Assembly: GCA_002633005.1 (NCBI GenBank)
Contig: NMRA01000339.1
Coordinates: 430,800 to 494,799, forward strand
Direction of reading: 5' to 3'
DNA: 64,000 bases
Origin: Phoronis australis
Lineage: Eukaryota > Phoronida > Phoronidae
The translations under genes and the position numbers were made by a program. Under the pieces are notes generated by a model, which saw only the letters and a program-made list of their open reading frames with translations, made no database searches and was not told the DNA's origin. Numbering within the stretch: position 1 is the first letter of the stretch; every line of letters starts with the position of its first letter. Below, piece after piece: positions 1-10,700 of this stretch.

Positions 1-162
1 CGATACAGTGTATGGCAGATCGGACGTCGGAGTCCGCTGTTCCAAAAAACAGCTGTGTTCTTTCACGAATAGAAAGATTCAAGATTCGTTCTCATTCAAT
101 TCATAAAGACAAACGAAGTTCCTGATCGTAACTGCCAAAGGAAGACGTTTCTTTATAGTCAC

Positions 163-273
163 CTTTTTACAATCAGCAAGAAACCTCTGTTTGTATGAGA
201 TAGTCCCAATACTTAACGTTTGTGATCCACCTTGAAGCATCTTCTCAACGTCGAAGGCCATGGCCCCATTAAC
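163..273 (-). CDS. EPDR-A: exon 2 of a third ependymin-related paralog (partial gene)
   Basis: This 111-nt, 37-codon exon is bounded on the minus strand by a pyrimidine-rich acceptor ending CTCTTCCAG and by a GTGACT donor. It encodes a segment starting VNGAMAFDVEKMLQGG and ending near LADCKK, nearly identical to exon 2 of the complete paralog at 20586-20696 and homologous to 46468-46578. Both splice boundaries are phase 0 in all three copies. Exons 3 to 5 would lie left of the window. No convincing exon 1 was found at higher coordinates, so the gene may be incomplete or diverged. The sequence on both sides (about 1-480) also matches the EPDR-B flanks around 20440-20770 and 21391-21500, so a genomic block, not a retrocopy, was duplicated. 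Confidence 0.8.
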
Positions 274-940
274 CTGGAAGAGTGCAAATAATGTTCGAAT
301 CACGTTTGTTAGTAAGCTGCATTAGGTGACTTGCTCTTTCACGAACCATTTGAGTGTTATAAGTTTGCGAAAGAAGGAAGTGTGTGAAAGAACTCCAAGT
401 CATAAGTACATGTAAGTAACTATAATTCAGCTCGTGAGAAAATAGCTTTGTTACAGATGATAATCTCTGTAACTCTAAAACTATCGGTTTTTATGATCCA
501 AAAAATATTTTTAAACCAGTCAAGTATGCGAAACGAAAATTACTTGCGAATATTTTTTATCTTTTGTTTCTGGTATGAATATCAAAAACTGCCAAACATA
601 TTTCTGATTTCATAGCCAGTACACACACCTGAACGAAGTAATGCAAACAAGTCCCACGCATGCACGGCGCAACCTCAGCGGCCGCGAGATCCGAGTTGGC
701 ATTCCAGGGCAAGACTTCTACGGTCTTCTTCTGAAACTTTCAGACGGCTACTTTGATACTCTTGGTAGATCATAGTCTACTTTTTGGTAGTATTTGAGGT
801 AAGGTGACACTCAGTATTTTTAGGCACATTCGAATTTCTATTCTAATCATTTATTTCAGTGATGGATTGACTGGCACTTTGAGATCTACTACGCTATGCC
901 TGGTGGCTATGAATGGCAGGAGCGGCTACATTTTTTTTTT

Positions 941-1371
941 ATCCGTTGTCAAAAAATGAAGCAAGTTATTGGTCCCCAACCAATCTATTTTACAACTGCA
1001 TTCTTTGTAANCACGATTATACTACAACCCATGTGCTACAACTGTGCAGAAAATCTTTGACTTCCGTTTAAATATGGCGGAAATATTGGACGTGGCGCAT
1101 GCGCACCCCGAAATATGGCTAAACACGTTTTCTCCTGTAGAGGGCGCAATTGCAAACCAATCACTTTCAAACTGGTCAGGTGTTTGTTGACATTAATAAG
1201 CTTTTATAAAAAATTATTGGACCGGAAGTTACTTCCAAGATAGCGGCTGTGGAGCATGTTCACACGGTTTCAATCGCTGTGCTGTCGCATTTTTTATTTT
1301 TATCCGTTGTCAAAAAATGAAGCAAGTTATTGGTCCCCAACCAATCTATTTTACAACTGCATTCTTTATAA
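941..1371. repeat. 70-bp direct repeat (941-1010 and 1302-1371) with an N at the breakpoint
   Basis: Positions 941-1010 recur at 1302-1371 with a difference of only one or two bases. The first copy stops exactly at an ambiguous base (N at 1011). The 361-bp period includes about 290 bp of unrelated sequence. A diverged third version lies near 61150-61220 without the intervening piece. A duplication edge that coincides with an ambiguous base suggests an assembly join, though a real insertion with flanking duplication is possible. Confidence 0.6.
1013..1290. promoter_or_regulatory. Promoter-like motifs (NRF1-type palindrome, YY1-like site)
   Basis: The perfect palindrome GCGCATGCGC at 1095-1104 matches the known NRF1 core. 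About 140 bp downstream, near 1231-1246, a CAAGATAGCGGC string resembles a YY1/initiator motif. Both are common in ubiquitous metazoan promoters. No downstream open frame was found, so this is motif evidence only. Confidence 0.25.
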
Positions 1372-1874
1372 TTACTCTACAGTTTTCAAAAGGTAAATTG
1401 AAGCTGGATGTTCGTGCACCCCTCAGACTTTTCTGAAAAGCGAAAAAAACGTAATGTCGACGCCAATTGGCTACCCAATTTTTGGATTCGGGAGTATTTT
1501 TTGGTTGTGAATGCGTTGGCTGCTAGTTCATAGGAAACCCATGTTAGTCGAGGTTTTTTGTGCATTAATGTATTTTGAAATCTCTGACACCAAAAATGTC
1601 GAAAGAGCAAATATCAGTGCTGTATGTACTTCCCTCAGGTGTGCTCGACATTTTCAAAAATACATCATTCATGCAGTGCATTTTTTCTAACTTGTCGGAA
1701 CTGAAATAGGAAAGTTCAGCACGGCTGCACGGGCCTATTCAGTGTAACAAATAATATCGATAAATACTTGGATTATTTGATAATCACGAGAGTGTTGATC
1801 GTTGCGGGTCCATCTGCGTAAACAAACATAAGTTGAACTTGTCTGATGCCTCCAAAATTCACCTCTGGTAAACG

Positions 1875-2205
1875 TTGTTGAACAAGAATTCTAATCGGTG
1901 GATTTTGATTCGGCCGACTTTGGCATACACTGTACACTTGATCGCTATATTGGGAACAGTATTTTTACAGTTGACGGTCTACATGAAAAGAGTCCTCAAA
2001 CTCCCTCACCGGTCAAGTTTGGGCAAATCCGCCAGCCACTTTCTTCAAATAAACCACCTAGCTTCAGCTGATGTTATTGTTCTTTAAAGATAACCAGACG
2101 CGAAATTACCCGTCAAAACATGGTTGTAAACATAGGAGGCTACAAAAGAATTTTTCAAATTTTGATTTTGAAAGATTTTTAATAGCATATTCGAATAGGT
2201 TGTGA
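1875..2205 (+). repeat. Dispersed repeat R1, copy 1
   Basis: This segment is homologous to 29740-30090 and 32950-33272. Shared landmarks are the run from GAATTCTAAT to the ATATTGGGAA stretch, then TTGACGGTCTACATG, and a 3' part containing AACATAGGAGGCTAC. This copy is clearly more diverged than the other two. The short open frames across the three copies are not conserved, so it is treated as non-coding. Confidence 0.6.
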
Positions 2206-2209
2206 AAAG

Positions 2210-3760
2210 CACCCTTCGGCTGCCATCTGGTGTCAGGTAAAAGAACTACCCTTGCTGCTTTCGAGAGGAACTACTCGAACTCCACCATGAGTCCAACTTC
2301 TGTTGGGTTTAATTTTTGGCTAATCGTCCAAAGAAAAGGGGAGTCCAAATTTACCCAGGAATTCCTGACCCAAGTAGTGGAAGGACGCAACACTAGTCAG
2401 ATATTGTCTTTACTTGGCAACTTTGATGTATCAGTGTCGGGTAGAAAATGAAAGAGGTCACCGCTTGTTGGGGCGAGCGAACTGTTCGAGGATGGGTTTT
2501 CATCACTGTGGTACTTGTGTCCGGTACTTTCGATGGGTTTTGTTGATTTTGACTCATTGGGCACGGTGACACCTGTATCGCTATCCACATCCGGCTACTG
2601 ACAGTCGCATATGGTGTACACAATTTCAAAATCGAAAAATCCTTGATTCGAAAATAGTGAGTTCTGTTTCAAAATGCTTATATAAAACTGGGACAAAGTC
2701 TGTTTCATTAGATACAATTTGTAATGCCTTGGAGTGTTCGTGGGTACATACAGCTGTATGTTCTGAGAAGCCAGCAATGCGTTACCGGCTTTTAAAAGAT
2801 GCAATAAGCTAATTGACGGGGCACCGAGGCCCCGGCGTGTGAGTGCATGCTGTGTTGCTGACAGAAAGCTGTTGCTGTTGTGAACTAATAACTCGATTTT
2901 ATATTCTATGGTCAGATGTCAGGGGAATCTTTATTCAGATAGTCCTATACATTATTCGAATCATTGTTACTGTACAACTTTTGCCTTGACAGTTCCAGGT
3001 AACCTGACTTCGCGGCCCCCAACGAGCTTGTAAGAAGATCTGCAGTTTCGCAGCTAATTCACCAAAATAATCACCTGTACAGTATTTCTTTGGCTCACCA
3101 GTATAATCTGGAAGTTTAGTTTCCATATTTGGCTGGTTTATGTTCGTGATGTCGTCAGCGTTTTATGTATTTAGAACTGAAAAAATCGCAGGTATAAAAT
3201 TACAACACACAGCTATGTTCTTCTGCTTGTATCTCACAGACAAATGATTTGAATTTATCACCGGACAGACCCCAAACTCCAGCCACCGACCATGTTAAAT
3301 TGGCCCACCGAGCTTTGTAGGCGGCGGAACGTTCAAACAACTAAAAATCCGTAAAAGAGTAATAAAATAACACTTCGTTCATAAACTCTATGTATTTGTA
3401 AGGGTTTATATCGAAATTTTATGATATATTGGTGAAAAACGATGAATTCTAGCGAAAAGCTGACACCAATTCAAGCGTGTTGTGAAATGCTGAGCAGACT
3501 GCGTTCGAACCTCTGACGTCATTGGTTAATTTCATCACCTTTGTCTGCCGTCAGCCAGTAAAAAAACTGTACTTGCTGTTATCGAATGGAAGTACTCGAT
3601 CTAAATTGATACAAAATAGGTTGTTTTGGGGTAGCATTCTCCTTTAATTTAGTCTGTCTGATAATTCTTCTCCGAAGTTCATGAAGTAGCACGTGCCCAC
3701 ACCTCTCCCAAAGCTGAGACATGCTAGGCTGAGATTCCCTGCACACTGCTGTATCAAGAG
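2210..3760. other. No gene recognised
   Basis: I see only short, unsupported open frames. One minus-strand frame at 2995-3126 (reading KLPDYTG near its start) has a spacing faintly like EPDR exon 1, but it lacks the signal peptide and the expected donor. Confidence 0.4.
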
Positions 3761-3765
3761 TCAGA

Positions 3766-4070
3766 GTGTTTTGTGACAACCGGTTCCCCAGACGTAACGT
3801 TAATCGTCGTGAGAGACCGTCCGGAGTTGGTATATGGAGCAACTCGGGAGGGTCTGGGGTCTACAGAAAACCACAGTTCAACTGTGAGTCTACACCAATG
3901 TGTAAAACGAAAGTAGTTCTACTTGTTGCGTCAGCTGCTGGTATGCCTATCTCTTTTATGACATACAATGTGTGACTGGGCAAAGCGTTTTCAAAATAAT
4001 GTGGATAAATCAGTGGAGACCCCTGAGGTCCCCGTCAAGTCCTCACGGCAATTTTACGTTATGTCTAGTA
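3766..4070 (-). repeat. Duplicated block R2, copy 1 (partner at 40985-41275)
   Basis: About 300 bp is strongly similar to 40985-41275, in the same orientation. On the minus strand both copies share a reading frame that ends in a HxPTPDGLSRR segment, preceded by a conserved HIGVDSQLN segment. In this copy the frame is broken by a stop codon; in the other it is open. It could be an old gene fragment or retroelement coding remnant. The product is not recognised. Confidence 0.45.
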
Positions 4071-4675
4071 GGATCTGCATGTAGGCTAGTGATGCATGAG
4101 GCCCTGGGTACTAGTCGCCACTAATTGTCACCGAGTGTTGTTTGGTATTAGCGTATCTTCATTTTCATTACAGTTGCCATTGTTACAAGGTGTCCCGTTT
4201 TCATTCATTGATTTGGTAGACATTGGGCACTTCTCTCAGTGGCCACATATAAGTGTCGGCCTCGTAACTTCATGCACGTTTTCTTTATTATCAGACGTGT
4301 GTACTGAGTTCGGCTTCTTCGAGTCTTCAGACTTGTCAGGTCAACCTTTTGGATATCGTTTTAATGTTTTATAAGTAGCAACTGAAGTCTGCCCAAAGGC
4401 GGTCTGCCATCAATTTTAAATGACACGCAGCATCAAATGTTGTCTTTTTGGTCTCAGTGGCTGCATAGTACTCTATACCCAATTATGCTTGTGCACAACG
4501 AACAGCATTGAGAATAAACTAAGCAGTTTGCGACAATGAAGAATAGGTAATTTTTGTGTTGTATCTCCCATACCAGTGAGCTGAGTGCAACTTTGAGCAG
4601 TAGTCGATCTTACTATCTCACATGTGGCGAGCATCCCACAGAAAAGTGGCCACACTTTTCGTGTTCAATTATTAA

Positions 4676-4880
4676 GGGGCCGCCCATGGAGAGAGGGCTC
4701 ATTGTTGGAATCGATTTCTTCTATTTTCTTGTTTTTCGTGAAATCGTACAACCGGCTTTCACGTTGAAGAAGGTCACTTCTTGCAGGGTACACGACCGTA
4801 GAATGAACTGCCACTTCTTTCCAAGCTTAGTGGTGTTTAGCGTCCCATCTTAGTCGGGACCCTCTCTTGGTGGGGCGATT
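4676..4880. repeat. Dispersed repeat R3, copy 1 (partner at 9742-9960)
   Basis: About 200 bp is shared with 9742-9960. Landmarks are GGAGAGAGGGC, TGGAATCGATT, GTGAAATCGTACAACCGGC and TTTCCAAGCTTA. No terminal inverted repeat or coding frame is seen. It is probably a short non-autonomous interspersed element. Confidence 0.55.
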
Positions 4881-5103
4881 CGGGGGAATTGGTCCTTTTG
4901 TCCCTCTATACATATAAATCCGACCGTGCCAAGACCACGATTTGTGAACTGCACAAAAAAATTCCGATGATTAGTTATAAAATAACGTTATTTTTACCAC
5001 AGTATCACAAGAAAAGTATTTCTTTCGAAGATCGTTACAAAGAGATATTTGTAAGAAATTGGCACTACTAGAAAAGACTGTTGGGGCAAAAACTTGTGAT
5101 GAC

Positions 5104-5119
5104 CTGTACATGTACATGT
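5104..5119. repeat. TACATG/ACATGT microsatellite (example of a dispersed family)
   Basis: Alternating TACATG units occur at many places, for example here and near 14568-14590, 15403-15418, 17433-17446, 25466-25484, 29852-29870, 30726-30742, 33068-33083 and 45037-45053. Several distinguish otherwise identical duplicated copies, so they are mutable. Confidence 0.8.
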
Positions 5120-5794
5120 CGAATAGGCGAACTCAATCGTTAAGGTTTCAGCGATTTTTGAAGTTAAGCTTTAACTCGTGAACCGTTACAGGTACCTTTG
5201 AAATAAACAAAAATGCACCTAAATACGAGTGCTCCGTCTCTCATGTTCCCCCGATTCCCCTTCAAAAATCTGCGAGCATGCCTGCGGAAATCGCTTATAA
5301 GAATCCGCTTTCATAAACAAATTCGTTGGTTTCTGATTCAGATGTTTATGTAACTCCGAAAAGTGACGGATTCATTGATTAGTTTTGACAATTAGAAGCT
5401 AATCTTGTAAGAATTGACGGTGTTTCAATGAACTTAGATGCAATTTGAAGCTGAAAAAACTCTATAATTCGATCCACAGACAGTAAAGTACACTTAGACG
5501 ATTTTTGCCTATCTAAAATAACTCTTAAAGGCGAAGGCAACCTTTTTCCATGTCACTTTTAGCAAAAATAAGGTTCGTTGATTATCCCAGACACATTTTT
5601 CACTTAATTACAGCTTTTCGTAATTTGATTAATTTCTCGTCCTCTACTCCGGAAGTGACGTTTTGGGAGGCAAGAGTTTCGCGCCAATTTCTTTTTATTA
5701 TAGTCTGATTGTGAGAGCTGTCGATTCTGTCATTGTTCTACCTTGTTTGTGATATGTTCGGTCGTCGTTTACTTTTGTTTACAAGTCAGTCAAC

Positions 5795-6180
5795 ATGCCA
5801 CGCTGTTGCTGCGTGCCGGGATGTACTCATTATCGTCTCACAAGCGCATTGGGTACCTTGCATCGCTTTCCTAAGGATGACACACTTCGCCGTACTTGGC
5901 TAGCTCGTCCATGTGAAGAACGCAGCGCTACCCGTCCACGCAACGTACAAAGCAATGGAGGGTTACCGAGTGTGTGGCAAGCATTTTCTGCCGTCAGATT
6001 ATGACAGATATGTACGCTGAATTGATGAAGGTTCCTGCGAAACAACGCCTAAAGAAGGGTACCATACCGTCGCTGTTGATTCCCGGCAGTGCCCCGTTGC
6101 CAACCCCGAGAAGTGCGCATTTGAAGCAAGAAGCCTCGCGAGCTGTGGCCACTACATACAGTGACTGGAGGTAATTCATC
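5795..6180 (+). pseudogene. Kolobok transposase N-terminus: THAP zinc-finger domain, frameshifted
   Basis: The frame opens MPRCCCVPGCTHYR and continues through LGTLHRFPKDDTLRRTWLA, which is the C-x4-C plus HRFPKD...W core of a THAP DNA-binding domain. The second half of the domain (VCGKHFLPSDYDR, carrying the C-x2-H pair) is in the next frame at about 5960-6025. The following RLKKGTIPSLL segment, typical of the THAP end, is in yet another frame. At least two frameshifts and a stop make this a pseudogene. THAP domains bind DNA and target the transposase to element ends. Confidence 0.8.
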
Positions 6181-6329
6181 TACTGTTACCCGTGCCTCCA
6201 AACGTACCACATTGCGTGCAATTCCGGGAACTAGCAGTGATTCGTCCTGTGCTGATGTCTCTAGCCCAGAGCCTGTAAGCAGCCCTGCAGCGATGTTGAG
6301 TAGTGGGAGTGAATACAGGCCCAGTTCGC

Positions 6330-6523
6330 CACCCAATGAACAGATCAGTGAGCCTAAGTTTGATAAGTTTATTGTGGACTTGTATTGGAGCTATTTGGAA
6401 GGTGCCAGATGTGTGGCGCGGGAGTCACACGGCGGGATGTAAGCAGTTTGGGTGCCAAGATCACAATCCAGTGGGAGTGCGTCGCGGGACACTCGGGCAA
6501 GTGGGACAGTTCTTCTTCTGTAC
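6330..6523 (+). pseudogene. Kolobok transposase core, zinc-ribbon fragment
   Basis: A frame here reads GRCQMCGAGVTRRDVSSL and then WECVAGHSGKWDSS. That is a C-x2-C ... C-x3-H pattern followed by a tryptophan, like the zinc-binding segment that follows the linker in Kolobok-family transposases. It ends abruptly where the right inverted arm begins (6524), so the catalytic domain has been replaced by an inverted copy of the element's 5' end. Confidence 0.6.
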
Positions 6524-7502
6524 GTGAGACGATAATTAGTACACCCCAGTACGCAGCAACAGCGTGGCATGTTGACTGACTCGTAAGCAAAAGCAAACGA
6601 CGACTGAACTTATCACAACCGAGGTAGAACAATGACTGACTGCTCTCACAGTCAGACACTATGAAAAGAAATTGGCGCGAAATTCTTGCCTCCCAAAACG
6701 TCACTTCTGGAGTAGACGACGAGTAATCAATTAAATTACGAAAAGTAGTAAATAAGTGAAAAATATGTCTGGGATAATCAACGAACCTTATTTTTGCTAA
6801 AAATGACATGAAAAAAGATTGCCTTCGCCTTTAAAGACAATGATGAAATTAGGACAATTCCCAAAAATATACTCACATCTTAAATGACAATAAATGCATT
6901 GCTTTTCGACCTAGGTACGAGATTTGTCGTTTAATCTCACAAACAGGTGATAAAAGTGAAAAGTCATTATAACAAGGTAAACGCATTGCTCATGGAATGA
7001 ATATTATTTTTGATTTAAATGATTATGTATTTAGTGTTTTTCTAGCTTAGAACGAAGCATTCGATTGGCAAAGCAGTTTTTGTCCAAAACCCAACTATAA
7101 CCTGACAGCATAACAAGGAGCAAAGCATGATAAATTATAGTCCTGCACTTTCGCATAGTCGGACCAATAAAGAAGTCGGTCATCTTGAGTCCCATTATGC
7201 CTGGCCTGTTCCTGTTCCTTGACATTTTGACAAAGAAATGCGACAATGAACTAAAGGTATGTGATCTCACATTACGAACGATTGATCGATTGTTTTTTTG
7301 TTTTTTTGTTCACAATAACTCCTGGAGCTACAGAGCCTGTGCAAATAAAAGATTGATCGACGGCTTCTGCACATGCATAGAACTTATTTTTGACTCCCCA
7401 TTTTCAGATCAGGACGCACTGGCGATGGCAAGAAGGAGTTGAATTTTGATATCTGTTCCATATAATTTCACATCATTTCGTGGGGTAACAGTTGTTACGA
7501 AA

Positions 7503-7720
7503 ATGGGGAAAATGGGGTTTCGTGACTCAAAGTGTTTCCTTACTAGCACAGCAGTGATAACACGTGCGCTGTTCGTTATTTACGACATCGTATTGATATG
7601 GAGTGTATACCACTCCAAGGACAACGAACCACTTTGGTGGTTGTTTATTTTCTCTGTGGTTCCTCTCGTGGCTGAGATGGTCATCGTAATTGTCTACAAC
7701 GGTGGGAGCGAATGGAACAG
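7503..7720 (+). CDS. TMEM26: TMEM26-like coding exon 1
   Basis: This exon runs from the ATG at 7503 to the AG before GTAAGG (218 nt). It ends in phase 2, and the split codon is completed by the C at 8500 to give serine. Confidence 0.85.
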
Positions 7721-10700
7721 GTAAGGGCAACGTATATGTTCACCTGTGGTGATTTCATGTCAATCACCTTGTTTAATTTCACGTTGCATCTTTTGCGAGA
7801 CAAGAAGCAAGGAATATTATTGCCCGAATTAGTTGGCATTTTGGTGCTAACCTGTTACTGCAGCGGACGTACCGCTGAAATTTGTAAGACTTCATGCTGC
7901 TCACGTACGTGCAGGGGTACAGGCACTTCGCGCGACTATGCAACAAGATAGCGACTTTGTCCCACTTTTCTTCTGAGTGTACACTGTAGGAAAACCTTTC
8001 CCAAGCGATAAGTGTATTATATGGCTCAACCTCTTCACCAATGTCTCACAAATCGAATGCTATGATTAGCTGAGGTCGTTCTTGCCCAACTATCGTCTCG
8101 CTTGTCGACTTAGAAGTTCAAATAACTGATGCTTGACGATAACTAAAGAGCAAAATTATATTTTCAAAAATTAACTCCCCTAGCCCTTGGTTGTTCATGC
8201 TTATAGGCTTAGGCATATTATTGGCCCTTAGAGTTTATAACATATTCGTGCATAAAGTGAGAAGAAGCAATTCAAACGAAAGTAACCCGGAAGTAGGTCG
8301 AATTTTTTTTGTTCGATGTCTTTGTTGATCCTGATCAGATTCATTTTCAAAACCATTTTTCAGACGTCCAGCTAAACAACATTTCACGAAAGTGGACAGT
8401 GAAGGACACGCGTTCTTTACAACACTTTCAGAGCTTTTTGATTACAATCAGTGACAGATGTTGCCCCATTTTGTGACTTTAATTTGTTTGTCATTCCAGC
8501 ATGTTCTGTCCCAGCTTCTTCATATTCCTTGTATGTGTCACGCCCCAGTTGTGGCTCATTGAGCTGAATCACATAGAAAGAATTACCACCTACATCACGG
8601 CAAACAGCAGCATTACATTCTCGGCACAAATCGTAAGATCTTTTAATACCTTTGCGATTTTTACTTCAGTTTCTTGGTTTATCATAGGTCAAACTTCATG
8701 CGTAGGCAGGATTTTAGCTTCATGAACCACTATCAACTCCAACTCAGTTTCAATCACGACATGCCGTCTGATCTGAAGGCAGACCAGACGTCTGATGTGC
8801 TGTTTGACAAAACTACATGTGAACGCTTGTCAGATGGCTCTCCGCCTTTTTTGTCATGCGACCCCAAATACAATGTCTGACCAGGAGAACGTTTCATAAC
8901 CCCAAATTATTGCGAGAAAAGCAAACCACGAAAGAGAAAAGCGAGTGTGCTAGCCTTTCCTAGGAAAAACGGCAGTCCCTGAAACGATTGGTGGCTGGGA
9001 CAGTTGAACTGTTGCATTGAATTCACCAGTCCATATGCGAAGACTTTTCCCACAGCGCAAGCTATTGTATTACGAACTATTGAACGCAGCCCTTACTTCT
9101 TGCCGTGAGAATGAGTCATCGGGGGATTCTCCCAAGAAGGCAGGGCCTTAGGAAGCGGGGGGGGGGGGNCGACATAGGCGTGGGACCGGGGACTGTCGAG
9201 AAAAGAAAGACAGCGAAATACGGATAAGAGAGAAAATTAAAGCGAACACTTACATGTAACAACTCGATCTGCATTAGGGCATGGTTTATCTTTTGAGGAC
9301 CTTTGCCAGGACATTGTCATTAGGGTCTCCGCTTTTGCAGCACAGGTCGTTTAAACGCACTTGAAAACATGCGCGAAATCACTCATACATACATGTACAT
9401 ATCGACAAATCGAGAAATTTTGTAAAGCGAAGCTTTTGCGGAACGTACTAATTTACTGGATTTTTAAATTTAACAAGTCAATTTTGCGAATTCAAAACTA
9501 TTTTTCCATCTGCTTCTCTCTGGATAGGGATAACAGAGACAACTTTCACTTTATTTTTTTCTCGAAACTGTACTATATTATTAGAGAAAATTTGATGACC
9601 TGACAGATAACATCAATTGCTGCGCATTTCCTGATAGTTGAAAGTATAGAAATTTTCATATTGAGGGGCCTCGCCCTTGAAGGAGGCCATTGATGACATT
9701 CAAGTGGTCACCCTTTTTGTTTTTTATTGACAAAATCTTAAGGGACCACTCACGGAGAGAGGGCCCAATATTGGAATCGATTACCTCAATTTTCCTATTT
9801 TTAGTGAAATCGTACAACCGGCTTTCATAATGTAGGAGGTCACTCCCTGCATCATTTTGGGAACACACGACGGTGGAATGCACTGTCACTTTTTTCCAAG
9901 CTTAATGATGTTTAGTCTTTCCCATTTCAGACGGTACCCTTTCTCGGTTGGAACTCCAAATTCATCTAAAAACTCAAAACATTCGTGTACATTACAGACA
10001 ATCGACCCCAACAACCAAAAATGCGAAAAAGTACAGTAGGATTGCCGCCATCGAAAGGAATGAAATTTGAAGAACGTGAATACCACGTAGTATTAGCCAG
10101 AGATTTACCCATCAGAAATTCGCACCCCCGAGCTGCCAAACGGAATCTGGGAGAATTCAGGGGGCCATGGCCCTTTGGCCACCCCTAGGTCCACCACTGT
10201 GCCCTCACCTTGGGCGGACGTGGGATATTCCGTAGAAATATGATGGCATCGGGAGCACGAGGCGGTGGGGGTGGCGGAGGTAGTGGCAATGGGGGAGGGA
10301 GTTGTTTGGCGAAGTCGAAATGGTTTGTGCCCCCCCCCAATAATTTTTTCCTTCCTACGGGCCTGGAAGGTATACGGTACGTTCCACGGAGAAGGATGAC
10401 TTTTCAAGACTGGTTTCACTACTGAAGGGTGGCTTTTTTGACGAAATTCCCACAGAAAAGTTTATTTGAGAGGTAGAAACTCTTCTGAACAAAAGGTTCT
10501 TTTTTACAGCTATCCAATCCTACAAAAAGACTTTTAATATTTTATATGTTTTAACTACCTTGATTGCAAAAGATAACATACTCCAATTTTCACACGTGGT
10601 GGCTCTTCTTGTATAGTTTCAGGCTTGAAATTCATCTGACCAAGAATGGCATCATTAACCTCTGCTAGCTAAGGCGGAAGCGGGAACTTTTTGGAAGCTC

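Larger units (their letters stand above)
300..1800. repeat. EPDR-A intron/flank: D-like duplicated block
   Basis: No gene is seen here. From about 300 to 480 the sequence continues the homology to EPDR-B intron 1. From about 490 to 1560 it matches the block at 57930-61400, including the region around 660-900, which corresponds to 58150-58230 plus 60940-61090. It therefore supplies a near-empty site for the 58235-60932 transposon. A stretch at 1012-1290 has no match elsewhere in the window. Confidence 0.6.
5525..6834. mobile_element. Kolobok-type DNA transposon, internally deleted, with TTAA target duplication
   Basis: The element runs 5529-6830 between TTAA copies at 5525-5528 and 6831-6834. 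Its ends are inverted: AGGCGAAGGCAA on the left and the complement on the right. The arms are very long, about 313 bp (5529-5841) against about 307 bp (6524-6830). They extend into the start of the transposase gene, so the initiator region of the THAP domain occurs twice, once at each end and facing inwards. Kolobok elements are known for TTAA targets and a THAP domain followed by a zinc-binding transposase core, and both coding parts are seen here. The 3' part of the transposase is missing. At 1.3 kb this is a non-autonomous, fold-back derivative. Confidence 0.85.

Noticed and set aside
2995-3126. Minus-strand frame reading KLPDYTG... considered as exon 1 of EPDR-A
   Set aside because: It lacks a signal peptide, the first cysteine and a donor at the expected place. 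The resemblance to CKMPAKQYAG is too short to count.
10210-10425. Glycine-rich open frame
   Set aside because: It is produced by a GGN-rich simple sequence inside TMEM26-like intron 2, with no conservation or splice support.
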